The position numbers were made by a program, and so were the translations under genes. DNA of 64,000 nucleotides from Ancylobacter lacus (lineage in GTDB: Bacteria > Pseudomonadota > Alphaproteobacteria > Rhizobiales > Xanthobacteraceae): assembly GCF_018390635.1 (NCBI RefSeq), contig NZ_JAHBGE010000013.1, positions 1-64,000 of the forward strand. Direction: 5' to 3'. Shown piece by piece: positions 25,187-34,150 of the stretch. The notes under the pieces are model-generated. The model saw only the letters and a list, made by a program, of their open reading frames with translations, searched no databases and had not been told where the DNA came from. The first letter of the stretch is position 1. The number at the start of each line of letters is the position of its first letter.

Positions 25187-27499
25187 TCAGCGCTGGGCCG
25201 GGAGCGCGTAGGCGATGACATAGTCGCCGGCGCGGGTGCCCAGCGAGCCATGGCCGCCGGCGACCTGCACCACGAACTGGCGCCCGCCCGCCTCGTAGCT
25301 CATCGGGGTCGCCTGCCCGCCCGCCGGCAGCCGCTGCTGCCAGATCTGCGCGCCGGTGTGCACGTCATAGGCCCGGATGTAGTCGTCGATCGTGGCGGCG
25401 AGGAAGGCGACGCCGGTGGCGGTGAGGATCGGCCCGCCAATGCCGGGCACGCCGAGCTTGAGCGGCGGCAGCGCCACGCTGGCGGCGTCGCGGATGGTGC
25501 CGTTGCGGTGCATCCACGCCTTGGCGCCGGTCTTCAGGTCGACGCCGGCGACATAGCCCCAGGGCGGCGCCTGGCAGGGCAGGCCGAGCGGGGAGACGAA
25601 GGGACCCATCCGCACGCCATAGGCGCCGCCCTCGTTCACGTTCAGCCCGGCCTCGCTGGAATTGGCCTGCTCGTCGGCCGAAATATCCTCGGAAGGCACC
25701 AGCTGCGAGGTGAAGGCGAGATAGGTCGGCATGCCGAACATCACCTGCCGCACCGGGTCCACCGCGACCGAGCCCCAGTTGAACACCCCGAAATTGCCGG
25801 GATAGACCAGCGTGCCCTCCAGCGAGGGCGGGGTGTAGCGCCCCTCATAGCGCAGCGAGCGGAACTTGATGCGGCAGGCGAGCTGGTCCAGCAGGCTGGC
25901 GCCCCACATGTCGGCCTCGCGCAGCGGCGGCGGGTTGAAGCTCAGCTCGGACACCGGCTGGGTCGGCGAGGTGGTGTCGCCCGCGATCGCGCCGCCGGGC
26001 GCCGGCACCTCGTGCAGCGGGACGATGGGCTCGCCGGTGCGGCGGTCCAGCACGAAGATGTCGCCCTGCTTGGTGGGGCCGACCAGCGCCGGCACCGGGC
26101 CGGCGGCGGTGGTGAGGTCGATCAGCACCGGCTGGGCCGGCACGTCCATGTCCCACAGGTCGTGATGCACGGTCTGGCGCACCCAGCGCACCTGCCCGGT
26201 GGCGACGTCCAGCGCGACGATGGAGGAGGAGAACCGCTCCACCGCCGGGCTGCGGTCCATGCCGAGCTGGTCCGGGGTGCGGTTGCCGAGCGGGATATAG
26301 ACGAGGCCGAGCGCCGGATCGGCGCTGAACACCGACCAGCTGTTGGGCGAATTGGGGGTGTAGGTCTCCCCCGCGGCGAGCGGGGTGGTGCGGTCGGGAT
26401 TGCCGGAATCCCAGTTCCACACCAGGGCGCCGCTGCGCGCGTCATAGGCCCGGATCACCCCGGAGGGGGACTCGTTGGCGTAATTGTCGTTCACAGCCCC
26501 GCCGATTATGACGAGGCCGTTCACCACCGCCGGCGGCGAGGTGGAATAGTAGAAGCCGCTGCGCTGGTTCGGCATGTTGGCCCACAGATTCACCGTGCCG
26601 CCCTCGCCGAAGCCGGGGCACACCTCGCCGCTGGCGGCGTCGAGCGCGATCAGCCGGGCGTCCGAGGTGGGCAGGAACACGCGCGCCGCGCAGGCGGCCC
26701 CGGGATTGGCGGTGTCACGGAAATAGGAAACGCCGCGGCAGGTCTGGTGCTGGCGGTTTCTGTCCAGCCCGCCCTTGGGGTCGAAGCGCCAGCGCTCCTG
26801 CCCGGTGGCGGCGTCGAGCGCGATGGCGATGTTGTGCGGGGTGCAGAGATAGAGCAGCTCGCCGACCTTCAGCGGCGTCACCTGATAGGTGGTCTCGGTC
26901 ACGTCGTCGGGGCCGCGCACGTCGCCGGTCCGGTAGGTCCAGGCGACCTCGAGGTTGCCCACGTTCTCGGGGGTGATCTGGGTCAGCGGGGTGTAGCGCT
27001 GGCCCGCGAGGGTGCGGCCGTAATGCTGCCACTCCCCGGCGGGGGTGGGGTCGAGGGTGCCGGCGGTGCCGGAGCCGCTGTCCGCCAGCCGGCCTTCCAG
27101 CCGCTGCTCGTCGCGCAGCAGGGAGGCGCCGGCCACGCCGAGGCTGACCAGGATCACCGCCGCCAGCGCCACGCGGCCGGCATCCCAGCGGCGCAGCCCG
27201 CCCACCGCCCACGGGGTGAGCAGCCACAGCCCGAGCAGGATGACGAGCCCGCCGCGGGTGCCGAGCGGCCACCAGTCCAGCCCGACCTCCCACAGCGCCC
27301 AGCCCAGCGTCGCCGCGACCAGCAGGGCGTAGAGCAGCCGTGCGTGCCGGTTCCGCCGCCAGACGAGGTAGGCGCAGGCGACGAGGCCAAGGCCCAGCGC
27401 GGCGTAGAACCCGCTGCCGCCGAGCGCGATCAGCCAGACGCCGCCGCCGAGCAGGAACAGGCCGATGAGGCCCAGGAGAAGGGTGGTGAGAACGCGCAT
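25187..27499 (-). CDS. gcd: Membrane-bound PQQ-dependent glucose dehydrogenase
   Basis: 770 residues: five N-terminal membrane helices (about 1-140) and a periplasmic eight-bladed PQQ propeller. Family marks include GEWQHYGRTLAGQRYTPL, TYRTGD, QTCRGVSYF, HHDLWDMDVPAQP, GPTKQGDIFVLDR and the closing GGHGSLGTRAGDYVIAYALP. It oxidises glucose and other aldoses to lactones and passes electrons to ubiquinone. The Met at 27499 begins the first helix and gives a length close to E. coli Gcd; the frame is open upstream to about 27610, but with proline/arginine-rich sequence. No pqq biosynthesis genes are in this window. A perfect LacI-type palindrome lies 167 bp upstream. Confidence 0.93.
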   Translation of the reverse strand: MRVLTTLLLGLIGLFLLGGGVWLIALGGSGFYAALGLGLVACAYLVWRRNRHARLLYALLVAATLGWALWEVGLDWWPLGTRGGLVILLGLWLLTPWAVGGLRRWDAGRVALAAVILVSLGVAGASLLRDEQRLEGRLADSGSGTAGTLDPTPAGEWQHYGRTLAGQRYTPLTQITPENVGNLEVAWTYRTGDVRGPDDVTETTYQVTPLKVGELLYLCTPHNIAIALDAATGQERWRFDPKGGLDRNRQHQTCRGVSYFRDTANPGAACAARVFLPTSDARLIALDAASGEVCPGFGEGGTVNLWANMPNQRSGFYYSTSPPAVVNGLVIIGGAVNDNYANESPSGVIRAYDARSGALVWNWDSGNPDRTTPLAAGETYTPNSPNSWSVFSADPALGLVYIPLGNRTPDQLGMDRSPAVERFSSSIVALDVATGQVRWVRQTVHHDLWDMDVPAQPVLIDLTTAAGPVPALVGPTKQGDIFVLDRRTGEPIVPLHEVPAPGGAIAGDTTSPTQPVSELSFNPPPLREADMWGASLLDQLACRIKFRSLRYEGRYTPPSLEGTLVYPGNFGVFNWGSVAVDPVRQVMFGMPTYLAFTSQLVPSEDISADEQANSSEAGLNVNEGGAYGVRMGPFVSPLGLPCQAPPWGYVAGVDLKTGAKAWMHRNGTIRDAASVALPPLKLGVPGIGGPILTATGVAFLAATIDDYIRAYDVHTGAQIWQQRLPAGGQATPMSYEAGGRQFVVQVAGGHGSLGTRAGDYVIAYALPAQR

Positions 27500-27658
27500 G
27501 GGGATTGTGCCGAGCCTGTGCCGGGGTCGGGGCGCGGGCGCCCGATGCGGGTTAACGGGCCGCGCCGCGATGCGTTCCGTGGAGAAGGAAGGCTCCCATT
27601 GCCCGGCCACGGCCGGAGAGGCGGCCGGTTGGACGAAGCGGCGGAGAAATGTATGCTG

Positions 27659-27674
27659 TTGGCAGCGCTGCCAA
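27659..27674. promoter_or_regulatory. Perfect LacI/GalR-type operator palindrome upstream of gcd
   Basis: TTGGCAGCGCTGCCAA is a 16-bp perfect palindrome with a central CG, the hallmark of LacI/GalR-family operators. It lies in the 545-bp divergent gap between gcd (starts 27499) and an otnC-like gene (starts 28045). A promoter-like TTGGCA overlaps it toward gcd. Apart from this site I see nothing else convincing in 27500-28044. Confidence 0.6.
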
Positions 27675-28044
27675 CGAGGTTTCCGTATCGGTAACGGGAA
27701 GGCGTGGCCGGTGCCCGGCTCCCGAAGGCGGGGCGGTCATGCGGCGGCGGACGGCGGGCCAAGGCGAAGGCGAGGGCGATGCGGCGGCGGATGGCGGAGC
27801 GGTGGTGGCACGGTCGGGGTGACGGCCGACGCGCCGCTCGTGCGCGGAACCGCGCGCGGCACCGCACGTGGAACGCCGTGGCGCCGGCCCGCGCCATCCC
27901 CGCTCCACCGCCGCCCGCTTTGGCGGGGATGGCGCCGGTGCGGGTTCCCGCGCCGCCGGCCGGGACGCCGGCACATGGCGGGCGCGCTCGAACCCGGCCT
28001 CGAACCCTTCAGGGCCCCATCGCGGCCCGCAACAGGACACTGCC

Positions 28045-28758
28045 ATGACCGAGACCAAGCTCCGCGAGGAGATCTGCCTGTTCGGCCGCTCGCTGTTCGA
28101 GCGCGGGCTCACGCCCGGTTCCTCCGGCAATATCAGCGTGCGGCTGGAGGATGGCGGCTGGCTGGTGACGCCCACCAACGCCTCGCTCGGCTTCCTCGAT
28201 CCCGCCCGGCTGTCGCGGCTGGACGCCCAGGGCCACCTGCTCGCCGGCGACCGCCCGACCAAGGAGATTCCGCTGCACGCGGCGGTCTATGAGACGCGGG
28301 GGCCGGCGCGGGCGATCGTCCACCTGCACTCCACCCACTCGGTCGCGGTCTCGATGCTGCCGGAGATCGACCCGCGCGCGGTGCTGCCGCCGATGACGCC
28401 CTATTACCTCATGCGGGCGGGGCAGACCGCCCTCGTGCCCTATTACCGCCCGGGCGACCCGGCGGTGGCGGACGCCATACGCGGGCTCGGCGGGCGCTAT
28501 TCCTCGGTGCTGCTCGCCAATCACGGCCCGGTGGTGGCCGGCGAATCGCTGGAGGGCGCGGTGTTCGCGGCGGAGGAGCTGGAGGAGACGGCGAAGCTCT
28601 ATCTGCTGCTGCGCGGGCTGAACCCGCGCTATCTCTCGCCGGCACAGGTGGCGGACCTCACCGCGGTGTTCGGCCTGACGCTGCCCGAGCCCGACGCTGG
28701 CCATGCCGGCTGCGACGGCCCGGCCTGCAACCACCCCGACCACCACCACCACGGCTGA
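28045..28758 (+). CDS. otnC: Class II aldolase, 3-oxo-tetronate 4-phosphate decarboxylase-like
   Basis: 237 residues of the class II aldolase/adducin family. Key features are SSGNISVRL, the TPTNASLG loop, the zinc-site histidines in HLHSTHSVAV, and ANHGPVVAG with the third histidine. The family-specific order matches OtnC, which decarboxylates 3-oxo-tetronate 4-phosphate to DHAP in tetronate catabolism. The usual partners otnK and otnI are not nearby, so the substrate is uncertain. The C-terminus is unusual: CDGPACNHPDHHHHG, a Cys/His-rich tail that could bind metal. AGGA lies upstream of the ATG. Confidence 0.85.
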   Translation: MTETKLREEICLFGRSLFERGLTPGSSGNISVRLEDGGWLVTPTNASLGFLDPARLSRLDAQGHLLAGDRPTKEIPLHAAVYETRGPARAIVHLHSTHSVAVSMLPEIDPRAVLPPMTPYYLMRAGQTALVPYYRPGDPAVADAIRGLGGRYSSVLLANHGPVVAGESLEGAVFAAEELEETAKLYLLLRGLNPRYLSPAQVADLTAVFGLTLPEPDAGHAGCDGPACNHPDHHHHG

Positions 28759-28775
28759 GGCGGGCCGCGCCCGCC

Positions 28776-29267
28776 TCAGGGCGTGCCGGCGGCGCGGGTG
28801 ACGGCGGATTCCAGCCAGTGCGACAGGCTCTGGCCGCTCTCCCGCGCCCGGCTCGCCGCCGCCTCCAGCGTCGCCGGGGGCAGGGCGAGATCGACGATCA
28901 CGCGGTCGTCGGGCGCCCAGCCATAGACCGCCGCCGCCACCCGGGCGGCGAACTGGCGCAGACGCCGCGCCTTCTCCTCGCCGCCGAGGGCGGGATCATT
29001 GGCGATGGCCGGGCAATGCGCGGCGATGAGATGGTCGACCACGGTTCCCGGCGCGGCGCCGTCGCGGCGGAAAGTGTCGACCAGCTCCGCAAGCCGGGCG
29101 GGGTCGTCCAGCCCGTCACCCTTCGGCATCTGCCGGCGGAGATCGCCGAGGGTCGGCAGCGCCTCCGGCTGGGTCATGAACGGGCAGAGCGGGGCCGGCT
29201 CGGCCGCCTGCGCCGGAGCACCGGCACAGGCGAGAAAAAGAAACAGCGGCAGGGCGAAGATACGCAT
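28776..29267 (-). CDS. Hypothetical secreted protein
   Basis: 163 residues from the Met at 29267. A signal peptide is clear (FALPLFLFLACAGAPAQAAE). The mature part is mostly helical, with two conserved-looking cysteines (LCPFM and AAHCPAI) and the segment YGWAPDDRVIVDLALPPATLEAA. I do not recognise the family. The frame is open further upstream, but without a signal peptide at its start. It is convergent with the otnC-like gene and has no visible operon partner. Confidence 0.65.
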   Translation of the reverse strand: MRIFALPLFLFLACAGAPAQAAEPAPLCPFMTQPEALPTLGDLRRQMPKGDGLDDPARLAELVDTFRRDGAAPGTVVDHLIAAHCPAIANDPALGGEEKARRLRQFAARVAAAVYGWAPDDRVIVDLALPPATLEAAASRARESGQSLSHWLESAVTRAAGTP

Positions 29268-29453
29268 CGGGAGGGTTCCACGGCCGGGCGCGGCCGGCAG
29301 GGCGCCGGCCGCCGGCATGAGGGGGGTGCTCCGGAGATAGGGTCCGGTCGCCCGGTCTGCGAGGGTGGCCGCGGACAGAGGAGCCGTGGGAGCGATCACC
29401 CTCGGCTTGTGCTGAAACTCGGGGAGGAGACGCCGCCGCCGCGCTCTGAAGCC

Positions 29454-30236
29454 TCACGCAGTGGGAACCGTTCCGCCATCGATGACATATTCGGTGCCGG
29501 TTATGGCTGCGGCGCGCGGCGATGCCAGGAAGGCGATCAGATCGGCGATCTCACCGGGCCTGACGGGTCGACCGAGCGGAATGCCGCCGAGCGAATTCAT
29601 GATGATCCTCTTGCCGCCCTCATAGTCGGTTCCGGCCTCCCGCGCGAGCCGTTCCGCGAGCGCCACAGCGGCGTCTGTCTCGATCCAGCCCGGCGACACG
29701 CGAACAACGCGGATGCCCCTGGGGGTCACTTCCTTTGACAGGCTCTTGCTGTAGGTCGACAGAGCCGCTTTCGCTGCTGCATAGGCCGTCGTCGATTCCG
29801 GCAGCGGCAGTTCGTGCTGGATCGACGTCACATGGATGATGACGCCTGATCCCTGCGTGATCATCGACGGAAGCAGCGTCCGATCGAGCCGGACGGCAGG
29901 CATGAGATTGTGATTGATCTCCTTTTGCCATTCCTCATCGGTCAATGCCGCAAAGCCGCCTGCCGGCGCGCTCGATCCTCCAAGCATATTGACGAGGATG
30001 TCGATGCCGCCGAATGTCTGAAGCACGTCCTTGGCGACCTTGGTGCAACCCTGTGAGGTCAACAGGTCGGCTGCGATGTAACGGATGTTCCCCGTTCCCT
30101 TCTTGGGCACGGTCCTGGCCGTTGCCACGACACGCGCGCCAGCGGCCGCCAATGCCTGAACGACCGCTGCGCCCGCCCCCTTGGTGCCGCCTGTCACGAG
30201 GGCACGTTTCCCATCAAGGCCAAGATCGAAGCTCAT
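29454..30236 (-). CDS. Short-chain dehydrogenase/reductase
   Basis: A 260-residue classical SDR. It has the NAD(P) loop [15 protein letters not shown], the NMLGG segment, catalytic Ser in VTSIQHE, the YAAAK motif (Tyr and Lys intact) and the terminal GTEYVIDGG. The substrate is unknown. Its start overlaps the stop of the upstream SnoaL-like gene (ATGA), so the two are co-translated. Codon use is noticeably less GC-rich than in neighbouring genes, which suggests acquisition by transfer together with the next two genes. Confidence 0.9.
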   Translation of the reverse strand: MSFDLGLDGKRALVTGGTKGAGAAVVQALAAAGARVVATARTVPKKGTGNIRYIAADLLTSQGCTKVAKDVLQTFGGIDILVNMLGGSSAPAGGFAALTDEEWQKEINHNLMPAVRLDRTLLPSMITQGSGVIIHVTSIQHELPLPESTTAYAAAKAALSTYSKSLSKEVTPRGIRVVRVSPGWIETDAAVALAERLAREAGTDYEGGKRIIMNSLGGIPLGRPVRPGEIADLIAFLASPRAAAITGTEYVIDGGTVPTA

Positions 30237-30559
30237 AGGACGATCTCCAGCCGGGCGATCGCATCACCAGAGAGCGTGAACGCGTAGCGAAGGTCCACGG
30301 GGCTCCCCGGAAAATTCCCGGTGAGATGGGCGGTGACGATGATCCTGTCGTCCTGATCGTCAACGGCGACGGGTTCGGCGACATAATCGTATGTCGCGGA
30401 TGCCTCGAGCTTCCAGGCCGCGATCGCGTCGCGCCCTGTGTACGTCTTCTTCTCGTCGATCACCACGGCATCGGCCGTGAAGCATTCGGCGATCGCCGCA
30501 CCATCCGTCGCATCCGCGGCAAAGTACTTGGCTATGGGCTTAGGTAGTGCGACGGGCAT
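30233..30559 (-). CDS. NTF2/SnoaL-like small protein
   Basis: A 108-residue single-domain cone fold of the SnoaL/NTF2 superfamily: the helix [40 protein letters not shown], and a beta-rich C-terminus. Such proteins act as isomerases, hydrolases or binding partners; the active-site chemistry cannot be assigned. It overlaps the SDR start by 4 bp and is divergent from an HxlR regulator 97 bp away, an arrangement that recurs in stress- or xenobiotic-responsive cassettes. Confidence 0.85.
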   Translation of the reverse strand: MPVALPKPIAKYFAADATDGAAIAECFTADAVVIDEKKTYTGRDAIAAWKLEASATYDYVAEPVAVDDQDDRIIVTAHLTGNFPGSPVDLRYAFTLSGDAIARLEIVL

Positions 30560-30634
30560 GATCGATCTCCGGGTTGATCTTGTCTCGGTATCGAAAATGA
30601 CCTAACTTTCCAAATTCACAAGAACACACGAAAA

Positions 30635-30649
30635 AGTAAGGTACTTACT
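30635..30649. promoter_or_regulatory. Candidate HxlR operator
   Basis: AGTAAGGTACTTACT is an imperfect palindrome (AGTAA / TTACT around GGTAC) in the A/T-rich gap between the SnoaL/SDR pair and the divergent HxlR gene, 7 bp before the latter's start. HxlR-type repressors bind GTAC-centred sites of this kind. Assignment is by position and symmetry. Confidence 0.5.
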
Positions 30650-30656
30650 GAAAAGT

Positions 30657-31019
30657 ATGTCACACCACTACACGAGAGAAACGGCAGCCCAGGGCATCGA
30701 GAACGCGCTGAAGCTCCTCGAGGGGCGCTGGAAGCTGGTGATCCTGTTTCACCTCTTTGGCGGGCATGTTCTGCGCTTCTCCGATCTCGAGCGCGCGATC
30801 CCGGGAATCTCCCAGAAAATGCTCATCCAGCAGCTTCGGCAGATGGAAAAGGACGGGATCGTGCGCCGCATCGTCCACCAGCAGGTGCCCCCGAAGGTCG
30901 AATATTGCCTCACGGACTGGGGACAGGCCCTGTGCCCGGCTTTGGACGCGCTGCTCACCTGGTCGGCGCAGCGGGAAAGCACGGACGTGGAGCGCGAGGA
31001 AGCGACACGTCAGGACTGA
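30657..31019 (+). CDS. HxlR-family transcriptional regulator
   Basis: A 120-residue winged-HTH regulator with the family core: ALKLLEGRWKLVILFHLFGG, RFSDLERAIPGISQKMLIQQLRQME and VEYCLTDWGQAL. One cysteine (EYCLTDWG) is at a place where some HxlR/YodB proteins sense quinones or aldehydes by thiol modification, but this is not shown here. It is divergent from the SnoaL/SDR pair and probably represses it. Base composition is lower in GC, like that pair. Confidence 0.9.
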   Translation: MSHHYTRETAAQGIENALKLLEGRWKLVILFHLFGGHVLRFSDLERAIPGISQKMLIQQLRQMEKDGIVRRIVHQQVPPKVEYCLTDWGQALCPALDALLTWSAQRESTDVEREEATRQD

Positions 31020-31383
31020 GGAATATGAGCTTCATTGAAGGCATGGCCAGAGGACGGGTCGCCTTATCGCCACGTCGCGTCGATGACGACATTGCCGCGG
31101 ATGCTCTGGTTCGTGTCGTCGATGATGTCGTCGGCGGCCTTGATCTTGCGGCCTCGGCTTCGCGCGCGCGACCAGCGCAGCGACGGGGCGGCCCGGATAT
31201 CATCCCGGAGACATGCTGCGGTTGTATATCCAGGGTGATCTCGATCAGGTTCGCTCCTCCCGTCTGCTGGAACGCGCCTCCCGCCCGTGTCGAGCGCCCC
31301 TGGCGTGACGTTCGCCGTCAGGTTGTGGGGCCCGGTCGAGGTCGCGAAGCCCTGCGCGGTTATAGCCCGTCCTCCGCTCCCGC
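31020..31383. other. Gap with possible degraded coding sequence
   Basis: No confident gene. The minus strand keeps an open frame (about 31064-31414) whose end reads KAADDIIDDTNQSIRGNVVID, and a second frame over 31185-31260 reads FQQTGGANLIEITLDIQ. Each looks partly protein-like, as if one reading frame had been broken by an indel. The gap is lower in GC, like the neighbouring cassette, and could be a transfer scar. Confidence 0.3.
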
Positions 31384-32040
31384 TCAGTTCCGGCCGCGAT
31401 GGGCGGAGCGCCATTGATGGGGGGTGTCGCCGACGAAGCGGCGGAACACGGTGGTGAAATGCGCCTGGGTCTGGAAGCCGACGCCGAGCGCGATCTCCAC
31501 CAGCGGGGTGCGGGTTTCCAGAAGAAGCTGGCAGGCCCGCTCGATCCGGCGCCGCAGCAGATATTCGTGCGGGCGCTGGCCGGTGGCGACCCGGAACTGC
31601 GCGGCGAAGTGCATGCGGGAGAGGCCGGCGGCCTGGGCCATGTCGGCAAGACCGATGGGGCGGGCGAGATGGGCGTCGACAAAGGCCACGACCCGCTTCA
31701 TCCGCCAGGCGACGAGGCCGGATTTCGGCCGCCGCGGCTCCCGCCGGATCGCCGGGGCCGGCGCGCTCTCGGGCGCCGGCAGGCCGAGCTGCCGGGCGAC
31801 GATGCGGCGCGGCGCGTCATCCTGCAGGGCCCCGGCTGCCACCGCGGCGGCCATGGCCGCCTGCACCGCGTCCAGCAAACGCTGCATCGCCGGGTCGATG
31901 GCTTCAACGCTTTCCGGCGCCGCGACATCGCGGGCGCGAAGGGGCGGCATGGCGGCGGCGGGCCGCGCGGGGCGCAGGGCCGCGCCGTCGCGGCGGACAT
32001 GGCCTTCGGCAGGCAGCGTGACATGGAAGGACACGGTCAT
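31384..32040 (-). CDS. AraC-family transcriptional regulator
   Basis: 218 residues. The C-terminal AraC HTH pair is clear (about 115-212): PIGLADMAQAAGLSRMHFAAQFR and VEIALGVGFQTQAHFTTVFRRFVGDTPHQWR. The N-terminal 100 residues are short and alanine/proline-rich, without a cupin fold, so there is no evident ligand domain. No target operon is adjacent; upstream lies a 774-bp gap holding a palindromic motif at 32252. Confidence 0.85.
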   Translation of the reverse strand: MTVSFHVTLPAEGHVRRDGAALRPARPAAAMPPLRARDVAAPESVEAIDPAMQRLLDAVQAAMAAAVAAGALQDDAPRRIVARQLGLPAPESAPAPAIRREPRRPKSGLVAWRMKRVVAFVDAHLARPIGLADMAQAAGLSRMHFAAQFRVATGQRPHEYLLRRRIERACQLLLETRTPLVEIALGVGFQTQAHFTTVFRRFVGDTPHQWRSAHRGRN

Positions 32041-32251
32041 TCTCCATCGTCATCGGGGCGGAGCGAGCGACGCCGTCGCGGGCCGGGGCGGAAGCTGCGC
32101 GGGAAGGCGCGACGCTGCGCCTGTCCTCGCGAGGCCTTTGCCCGTCAGCCGCGGGGGCGGTGCTCACCGGCGATGGAGGAAGCTTAGAGAAGCCGCGGTG
32201 CGGCTCCATTCTACGTGGGGTTCGTCACCCCGTTGATCGGTACATCCCGCA

Positions 32252-32270
32252 CATACCAAGGTATAGGGCG
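32252..32270. promoter_or_regulatory. YATACC-N2-GGTAT motif, copy 1
   Basis: ATACCAAGGTAT (32253-32264) is a perfect palindrome followed by AGGGCG. It lies in the 32041-32814 gap between an AraC gene and a FixJ-like regulator. Related sites occur at 38470, 39262 and 41295. Apart from this motif I found no gene or other structure in the gap. Confidence 0.5.
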
Positions 32271-32814
32271 CGGCCGGCGTGGCGGTATCATCGCCCGGAT
32301 TCGCCGCCGCCCGCGCCTTGTCCCTCGCGCAGGGCGGGCGAGTGGCCCAAACCGCCGGCCGGCCCCGGCCTCTGTCCCCGCAGGGATGCCGCCCGGCGTG
32401 GGAACTCGATAGACGTTGCGCGTGAGAATCGTCCCTAGTGGGCGCGGTTCGCCGTCTGCGCCGCCGTCGCCGTGCGGCCCTGAGGCGGGACGCCGGCCGA
32501 TGCTCGGCCGGACCAGCAGGGGGAGCGCGTGGAGGCATGGTGGACAGCGTCGCATCGGATCCGTCACCCGGGCACGGCCCGGGGCCTTGGCGGTACGGGC
32601 CGGCGGCGGACCACAGGGCGGGGATTCATGAGCGTGGCCGCAGCGTGGCCGCCCTTGCCTTCGGCGTGTCCGGCCCCGGCCGATGGCGGCACCAGCCACC
32701 TCCGGTGTCCGCCGCGCGCCGGATACCCTCGTGGCGGACGGACCGCCGCCACGCCCGCGCCCCGCGCGGCATGCGGTTCGACATCGTGCCTCCCGTGCTG
32801 AAGGAACCTGCCCC

Positions 32815-33468
32815 GTGACCCTGCGCCCGCAACCCCGCCGTCCCGAACCCGCCGAGCCGCTGGTGATCGTGGTGGACGACGACGCCGCGCTGCGCGACGC
32901 GCTGTCCAGCCTGTTCCGGTCGGTCGGCCTGCGGGTGCAGCTCTTCGCCTCGGCGGCCGAGCTGCTGGCGGCCACCTTGCCGGAAGGCCCCCGCTGCCTC
33001 GTGCTCGACATCCGCCTTCCCGGCGTGAGCGGGCTCGACTTCCAGGCCCAGCTCGCCCGCTCCGACCGCGACATGCCGATCATCATCATGACCGGCCACG
33101 GCGATATCCCGATGTCGGTGCGGGCGATGAAGGCGGGGGCCGTGGACTTCCTCACCAAGCCGTTCCGCGACCAGGACATGCTGGACGCCGTGGCGGCGGC
33201 GCTCGAACTCGACCGCGCCCGCCGCGAGGCCCGCCGCGCCATCTCCGACCTGCAGCAGCTCTATGAAGCGCTGACCCCGCGGGAGAAGCAGGTGATGGCG
33301 CTGGTCACCTCCGGCCTGATGAACAAGCAGATCGCGGCGGAGATCGGGCTCAGCGAGATCACGGTGAAGATTCATCGCGGCCATGTGATGCGCAAGATGA
33401 AGGCGCCCTCGCTGGCCGATCTGGTGCGGATGGCCGAGACGCTGGGGCTTGCCCACGCCAAGGGCTGA
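32815..33468 (+). CDS. FixJ-family response regulator
   Basis: 217 residues from a GTG at 32815 with AAGGA upstream. The receiver (about 16-130) has the acidic pocket VVDDD, Asp65 ([12 protein letters not shown]), [18 protein letters not shown] and the Lys of LTKPF, all FixJ/TodT-like. The LuxR HTH (about 150-210) is [37 protein letters not shown]. No kinase is directly adjacent; the PAS kinase at 36479-38377 is the nearest candidate partner. It is a transcription factor inferred to bind the palindromic motif scattered over 32-41 kb. Confidence 0.92.
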   Translation: MTLRPQPRRPEPAEPLVIVVDDDAALRDALSSLFRSVGLRVQLFASAAELLAATLPEGPRCLVLDIRLPGVSGLDFQAQLARSDRDMPIIIMTGHGDIPMSVRAMKAGAVDFLTKPFRDQDMLDAVAAALELDRARREARRAISDLQQLYEALTPREKQVMALVTSGLMNKQIAAEIGLSEITVKIHRGHVMRKMKAPSLADLVRMAETLGLAHAKG

Positions 33469-33739
33469 CCACCAAGGGCTGACCGGCCGCCGGCCCCGGC
33501 GGCGCGGGGTGCGGCGTCCGGCTTTGCCGCGCGGCCGGCGCGGGAGGCGCTTGATCTCGTGCATCGACCGCGCCGTGTTCCCGGGCTAAAGCCTGATCGG
33601 GTTGAGCCGCCCGGCCCGTGCCGGCCCCCGGAGGGAGGGGCCGACGGATCGGCCGGCTCCGGCCCGGCAGGGACGTGCCGACCGCTACGACCGCGACCAG
33701 GACCGCCGGCCCCGGCGCGGCACCGACAGGAGGAACCCC

Positions 33740-33955
33740 ATGACGTCTCCCACCGATCCCGTCCCCTCCCATCTCGCCAGCGCGGCCGAGCTTGACCAGC
33801 GCATCGCCGACCTGCGCGAGAACCTGCGCGATCTCGTCGAGCAGGCGGCTGCCTATTCTGGCGCCGAGGATGAGGAACGCAGCGCCGCCCGCATCGCCGA
33901 GCAGCAGGAGCGGCTGGACGCGCTGCTGAAGGAGCGCGCCGCGCTGCCGGAGTGA
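33740..33955 (+). CDS. Small hypothetical coiled-coil protein
   Basis: 71 residues from an ATG at 33740 with a textbook AGGAGG 5 bp upstream. The whole protein is charged and helical (AAELDQRIADLRENLRDLVEQ, then RIAEQQERLDALLKERAAL), with heptad-like leucine spacing and no membrane segment. I do not recognise a family. It follows a 271-bp gap after the FixJ-like gene and probably has its own promoter. Confidence 0.7.
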   Translation: MTSPTDPVPSHLASAAELDQRIADLRENLRDLVEQAAAYSGAEDEERSAARIAEQQERLDALLKERAALPE

Positions 33956-34117
33956 CCCGCGCGGCGCTGCCGGTGACGCGCGCGGCAGCGCCAGTGTTCC
34001 GTCGCGCCAGTGTCCGGTCGCGGCGAAGGCGCGGCGCCGCCTGCAGCGTGCCGCGCCCCGTCGTCTGCGGGCTTCGGGGCCGGCCGGACCTTTCGGCCGG
34101 CGCCGGTACTCGTGAAA

Positions 34118-34143
34118 GCTCCCGGCACGACGGCGCCGGGAGC
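34118..34143 (-). terminator. Hairpin terminator downstream of the MFS gene
   Basis: GCTCCCGGC (34118-34126) pairs perfectly with GCCGGGAGC (34135-34143) around an 8-nt loop. Read in the MFS direction it begins 8 bp after the stop and is followed by TTTC, so it is a plausible though weak intrinsic terminator. Confidence 0.5.
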
Positions 34144-34150
34144 CGGCCGT

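Noticed and set aside
25100-27694. Long plus-strand open frame across glucose dehydrogenase
   Set aside because: Antisense to gcd, whose protein motifs are unmistakable; the frame is a GC-driven shadow.
32211-33242. Minus-strand open frame across the FixJ-like gene and its upstream gap
   Set aside because: Serine/arginine-rich without any domain, overlapping the clear receiver and HTH on the other strand; the gap part has no ribosome site or protein character.
33458-33484. Tandem CCAAGGGCTGACC copies at the end of the FixJ-like gene
   Set aside because: A 14-bp duplication over the stop codon; probably simple slippage, and it changes no coding feature.
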